A stretch of 64,000 bases of DNA from Flammeovirga sp. EKP202 (GTDB lineage: Bacteria > Bacteroidota > Bacteroidia > Cytophagales > Flammeovirgaceae): assembly GCF_014534745.1 (NCBI RefSeq), contig NZ_JACVVP010000029.1, positions 1-64,000 on the forward strand, given 5' to 3'. Each line of letters begins with the position of its first letter. The first letter of the stretch is position 1. Positions 60,583 to 64,000 of this stretch are shown piece by piece. A model generated the notes under the pieces. The model had not been told where the DNA came from, did no database searches, and saw only the letters and a program-made list of their open reading frames with translations. Made by a program: the position numbers and the translations under genes.

Positions 60583-61626
60583 ATGAAAAATATCACAATG
60601 GCCAAAAATTTAGCTGAACAAAGAATCAAGAGTGATTTAACTCTTGATCAAGTAGCTGATGCCATTGGGAAAACTGCAATTACTGTTAGTAGGTATGAAA
60701 GAGGGGAAAGGGTTCCTGATGGCACTGCACTTTTTGAGTTATCCAATCTTTATGGGTGTTCAATGGATTCTTTATTTGAAGATAATAAAGTTAAAATTAC
60801 AAAAATTGAATACAGAGATGAAAAATCATGTTCTGATGAATTAAACCAAAAAAAGATTGAATATGCTGAAATGAAAATTTCTCAATATGAGGATTTGGAG
60901 TTTCTTACTAAACAATATGTGGAGTTCAAAAATCCTATTGAGAATGATAATGTAAAAACAAAAGATGATGTATACACAGTAGTAGAAAAGTTAAGAAAAA
61001 AATGGTCATTGGCTAAAAGACCATTAGGTAGTGTAGTGGACTTAATAGAGAGTAAAGGGATTAGAGTAATTATGTTCAAGTATAAAGATAATTTTAATGG
61101 TTTTTGTGGTTGGGCTAATGATAAACCAATAATCTTTATTAATAAACAATATGAAGTTACACGTACAAGATTTACCTTATTACATGAATTAGCTCATATT
61201 CTAACGAAATTCGATGATGAAATAAAGAATGATAAAAAGCTAATTGAATCCTTATGTGATGAATTTGCATCACAGATGTTAATCTTAAATGATGTTATAT
61301 ATAGTCTGTTTGGGAGGAAAAAGCTATCAAATCTTCAAGGTTTTGAAATTAAGAAGGTTAAAGAGCTTTTTGGTATTTCTTTCGAAGCAATTCTAATAAG
61401 ATTAGCAAAGCTTAAATTAATTTCTTGGCCTCAAAAGAATTTAATATATGAAAGTGTTGGAGAAGGTGGTTTTGGTAATTATACTCTACATGATGAGATA
61501 CCTAAAAGGTTCTCAGATTTAGTAGAAACTGCAAGTAAAAGAAATTTATTAACTCCATCTAAATTAGAAGAGTATTTGGATGAAGATTATAAAAAAGACC
61601 TTTTAGATAATTTGTTAGCAATGTAA
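60583..61626 (+). CDS. XRE-family regulator fused to ImmA/IrrE metallopeptidase
   Basis: 347 residues. The N-terminal HTH (about 6-60; LTLDQVADAIGKTAITVSRY) is of the XRE type. After a linker, the ImmA/IrrE domain shows RFTLLHELAHIL (HExxH zinc site, about 200) and a downstream acidic ligand in ESLCDEFASQML. Such proteins cleave or control repressors in mobile elements or serve as antitoxins for a neighbouring toxin. A small gene follows after 19 bases, so a toxin-antitoxin-like pair is possible. An alternative start ATG is at 60598. Confidence 0.85.
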   Translation: MKNITMAKNLAEQRIKSDLTLDQVADAIGKTAITVSRYERGERVPDGTALFELSNLYGCSMDSLFEDNKVKITKIEYRDEKSCSDELNQKKIEYAEMKISQYEDLEFLTKQYVEFKNPIENDNVKTKDDVYTVVEKLRKKWSLAKRPLGSVVDLIESKGIRVIMFKYKDNFNGFCGWANDKPIIFINKQYEVTRTRFTLLHELAHILTKFDDEIKNDKKLIESLCDEFASQMLILNDVIYSLFGRKKLSNLQGFEIKKVKELFGISFEAILIRLAKLKLISWPQKNLIYESVGEGGFGNYTLHDEIPKRFSDLVETASKRNLLTPSKLEEYLDEDYKKDLLDNLLAM

Positions 61627-61645
61627 AAATAAAATAATTATAAAT

Positions 61646-62071
61646 ATGCATGTTTTTAATAACCCTGTTATATATAATGAACTCAATAAATATGGGGTTA
61701 TAGATTATTCAGGCTCATCATTTAAAGCACAATTGGTGGATGTTTCTATTAAGCTATTGAACGATGTGAGTACGAAAATTATGTTAAATAAGACAAAGCG
61801 TTATGAAACGGTTAGTCTTAGCAGTACTGAAATAGCTTTAGTTCAAGATTTATTGGTTGAGAATAGAGGTAGAGTTAAAGCTCACAATTTGTTTGGTTTA
61901 GCATATTGTATAGGTAAACCAAACGTAATTCTAGTTGAAGACATACCAACACTGGTTGAAATCGCTACAAATAGAGGCGTAAATGTTTGTTCTTCTAAAG
62001 AAATTATTGATAATCTAAGATTAAGTATGATAGATATTGATTTAGATGAATTGATAAAAAAATGTGCATAA
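61646..62071 (+). CDS. Small partner protein of XRE-ImmA, possibly PIN-like
   Basis: 141 residues, not firmly recognised. The second half (SLSSTEIALVQDLLVENRGR; NVILVEDIPTLVEIATNRGV; NVCSSKEIIDNL) has the order of the late part of PIN-domain nucleases (S-x-x-E, acidic residue before helix, gvxv). The expected first catalytic Asp is not obvious. Position after an ImmA/IrrE gene, and a terminator right after it, fit a toxin role. Confidence 0.55.
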   Translation: MHVFNNPVIYNELNKYGVIDYSGSSFKAQLVDVSIKLLNDVSTKIMLNKTKRYETVSLSSTEIALVQDLLVENRGRVKAHNLFGLAYCIGKPNVILVEDIPTLVEIATNRGVNVCSSKEIIDNLRLSMIDIDLDELIKKCA

Positions 62072-62424
62072 AAAAATCAAGCAGATGATTCTACTTGATT
62101 TGGATTTTTTGAAAAATAACCTCAGGCTGGTAACCTGATGGATATAGTTCTTTTTGTTTGGTAGCTTAAAACTATATTATTTTTCAATTCCTTCCAAATT
62201 TCGAGTGTTTATTAACACTCTATCGTAGAGTCTTCTGTAAGTTTTTAACAAATAACGTTACAGCAAGACCTTTTTTAATATATCAAATTTCATATTTCCT
62301 AATACTCTCAAAATATGGAGTATTAGAAGAGTTTCAGGTAATGTGTTATTACTAAATGTAAACTAATACCCAATATTCTCAGGGTTTAAAATGTGAGATA
62401 GAATAAATATGTAATTTTTTTAAT
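62072..62424. promoter_or_regulatory. 353-bp upstream region of the ubiquitin-like operon
   Basis: Besides the terminator at 62074 the gap holds a 9-bp perfect inverted repeat, CTAATACTC (62299-62307) and GAGTATTAG (62318-62326), about 100 bases before the first gene, and a smaller CAGG/CCTG hairpin near 62122. No gene is supported. The inverted repeat is a candidate operator. Confidence 0.5.
62074..62110 (+). terminator. Terminator of the XRE-ImmA operon
   Basis: AAATCAAG (62074-62081) pairs with CTTGATTT (62094-62101), followed by GGATTTTTT. It closes the two-gene unit. Confidence 0.8.
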
Positions 62425-62970
62425 ATGAAAATTTTTAAAAAAAATGATGAATCCCTACATCAAAACAATGTATGTGATATAGCGGATTTATATAAAAACG
62501 ATAGAGTTGTAGTATATAAGCCTCAAACCCTTTACAAATTCAAAGTGGATAATGAAATGTATCTTTCTGAATCTGTAGAAGTAAATGTTAGTGAAATTTT
62601 TGAATTAGCAGAGGTGAAGGTTGATGATTTTGAGTTGTATCAAATTACCAGGAAAGGAGAAGAATTATTAGAAGCAAGTGAGATTATTGATTTTAGTAAA
62701 AGAGGAATTGAAAAATTTCTTTTCAAGAAGAAATGCTTTAAAATTATGATTAATGGAACTTCTAAAGAATGGGCTGAGAATTGTATCTCGTTCGAAGAAG
62801 TTGTTGCATTAGCTTTTGGACGTTGTGATACTGGTAATGTGAATAAAGCGTATACGGTAGTTTATACTAACGGTCCTAGAAAGAATAAAGAAGGTTCTAT
62901 GATCAAAGGGACTAGAGTATTTATCAAAAATAAAATGAGATTTGATGTCACTTCCACAGATAGGTCATAG
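62425..62970 (+). CDS. Multiubiquitin-domain protein (bacterial ubiquitin-like)
   Basis: 181 residues with two beta-grasp-like units. The first (about 33-100) has LYKFKVDNEMYLSESVEVNV and VDDFELYQITRKGEELLEAS; the second (about 105-181) has FKIMINGTSKEWAENCISFE, AYTVVYTNGP and the ending RFDVTSTDRS, characteristic of the Multi_ubiq family (PF14452). No C-terminal Gly-Gly is present. In related operons such a protein is joined with an E1-like, E2-like and JAB-peptidase set, related to BilABCD/Bub antiviral systems. It overlaps the next gene by 26 bases. Confidence 0.8.
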   Translation: MKIFKKNDESLHQNNVCDIADLYKNDRVVVYKPQTLYKFKVDNEMYLSESVEVNVSEIFELAEVKVDDFELYQITRKGEELLEASEIIDFSKRGIEKFLFKKKCFKIMINGTSKEWAENCISFEEVVALAFGRCDTGNVNKAYTVVYTNGPRKNKEGSMIKGTRVFIKNKMRFDVTSTDRS

Positions 62971-64000
62971 CAAGGACTTGCAAAGGTTGCAAAATGAAGG
63001 ATATGAAGTGATTATCATGAATAATGCACATATTATGATTAGTAATATCCCGTATTTGAATAAGGAACTTCAAATCAAGAGAGGTAATTTAATTGCCTCT
63101 CTGAATTTGAACGGTGGAGCAGTTCTAAAGCCAGTAAACCATACAGCCCATTTTATTGGAGAATATCCCCATAATAGAGATGGCAGTCCAATGAGAAATA
63201 TTGTAAATTCTCAAGGTGAATTTAGGGTCAATGGTAGGGTAACAGCTAACTTCTTTTTATCTAGTAAACCTTTACATAAAGGTGGGAAATATGATGATTA
63301 CTATGACCTTTTTACAACTTATATCAAAATGTTAAGTAGTCCAGCTGAATCGCTAGATAATAAGGTAACAGCAAAATCATTTAACCCTATTTCTAATGAT
63401 GGAAATGTTGGTCCTTTTGAGTATGTTGATACAAATTCGTGTAGAGCTAACATTTCATTTCTAGAGCAAAAATTTATTAATCAAAATATTGGTATTATTG
63501 GCGTCGGAGGTACAGGCTCTTATATTCTAGATTTAGTAGCAAAAACACCAGTAAAAAAAATTTTAATATTTGATGGTGATAATTTTTTGCAACATAATGC
63601 ATTCAGAAGTCCAGGAGCTCCAACTCTTGAAGAATTAAGAGAGAAGGAAAACAAGGCAATAAGATTTGCTGAGAAGTATTCTAACATGCATAAGAATGTT
63701 GTGGCAAATACTGATTTTCTCGTTGAAGACAATCTTAATCAACTTAATGGTTTAACATTTGTTTTTATAGCAATTGATGATAACGAATCAAAAAAGCCAA
63801 TTATCGGTTATTTGGTTTCTAATAGTATTCCTTTTATTGATGTTGGTATTAGTGTGCGTATGAATGAAGGGCAAGACCTAAGTGGTACACTTAGAACAAC
63901 ACTTGTAACGCCTTCAAAGAAAAACCATATCGATGATAGAATACCATTGGTGAGCGATGATGAAAATGAATATCATACCAATATTCAAATTGCTGATTTG
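62945..64000 (+). CDS. ThiF/E1-like activating enzyme with DUF6791-like N-terminus (partial)
   Basis: At least 352 residues, running off the right edge. It starts at ATG 62945 in a different frame inside the end of the multiubiquitin gene. The N-terminal region (about 1-170; RLQNEGYEVIIMNNAHIMIS, NIPYLNKELQIKRGNLI) resembles the DUF6791 domain found on such enzymes. The E1 core begins at about 183 with GIIGVGGTGSYI (ATP binding) and ILIFDGDNFLQHN. The catalytic Cys region is beyond the window or not yet clear. It would adenylate the ubiquitin-like protein's C-terminus. Confidence 0.8.
   Translation, partial: MSLPQIGHSKDLQRLQNEGYEVIIMNNAHIMISNIPYLNKELQIKRGNLIASLNLNGGAVLKPVNHTAHFIGEYPHNRDGSPMRNIVNSQGEFRVNGRVTANFFLSSKPLHKGGKYDDYYDLFTTYIKMLSSPAESLDNKVTAKSFNPISNDGNVGPFEYVDTNSCRANISFLEQKFINQNIGIIGVGGTGSYILDLVAKTPVKKILIFDGDNFLQHNAFRSPGAPTLEELREKENKAIRFAEKYSNMHKNVVANTDFLVEDNLNQLNGLTFVFIAIDDNESKKPIIGYLVSNSIPFIDVGISVRMNEGQDLSGTLRTTLVTPSKKNHIDDRIPLVSDDENEYHTNIQIADL

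Noticed and set aside
62425..64000. CBASS-type operon with Cap2/Cap3
   Set aside because: The E1-like enzyme is paired with a multiubiquitin protein and no cyclic-nucleotide synthase is seen upstream.

Overview
The window reads as chromosome of a marine, AT-rich member of the Bacteroidota, most like the Cytophagales/Flammeovirga group. Supporting signs are a secreted two-catalytic-domain chitinase ending in a type IX secretion (T9SS) sorting domain, a giant leucine-rich-repeat surface protein, the secG / TPR protein / lptE / sigma-54-regulator gene order known from this phylum, A-rich start regions without clear Shine-Dalgarno sequences, and a TTTG/TAnnTTTG promoter. The genus is inferred from gene content only.

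Host part (1-24948). A giant surface protein enters from the left edge on the minus strand with 630-bp internal repeats. It is followed by a lipoprotein and a Tat-exported protein that together make up a split 5'-nucleotidase, a BCCT-type betaine/choline transporter and a flavin monooxygenase. Then come the secreted chitinase, an amidohydrolase lipoprotein, a DUF1761-like membrane protein, and a minus-strand cluster of envelope genes (sigma-54-type regulator, lptE, TPR-like protein, secG).

Element part (about 24960-57290). This looks like an integrated phage or phage-plasmid. It opens with a divergent switch: an HTH regulator on the minus strand and a strong Bacteroidota promoter on the plus strand. 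Next is an early/replication region with iteron-like repeats, a possible initiator and a Toprim primase whose zinc site is degenerate. An accessory trio follows: HEPN-like protein, unknown protein and SecB-like chaperone, resembling a toxin-antitoxin-chaperone module. From 33440 to 43694 there is a structural-looking cassette: a virion-type cysteine peptidase, two paralogous membrane-active proteins with cationic amphipathic helices, an acidic membrane protein, a separately transcribed capsid candidate, spike/fibre-like proteins, and a fused glycosyltransferase/pyruvyl-transferase. It continues with a protamine-like protein, many small membrane proteins, a GH108 lysozyme with a C-terminal membrane anchor, an adenine methyltransferase, a very large SNF2 helicase, a RecA/RadA-like ATPase and a spanin-like protein. 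I found no terminase, portal, tail tube, sheath, tape measure or integrase. Together with the many membrane proteins this suggests a tailless, membrane-containing virus, an inference that needs structure-based checking.

Right flank (57288-64000). This is a defence/accessory island. It holds a zinc-ribbon membrane protein, a CoiA-like nuclease whose coiled-coil tail is open in two frames (a likely frameshift), an XRE-ImmA/IrrE regulator with a small partner, and the first two genes of a bacterial ubiquitin-like operon (multiubiquitin protein and ThiF/E1-like enzyme) that runs off the window.
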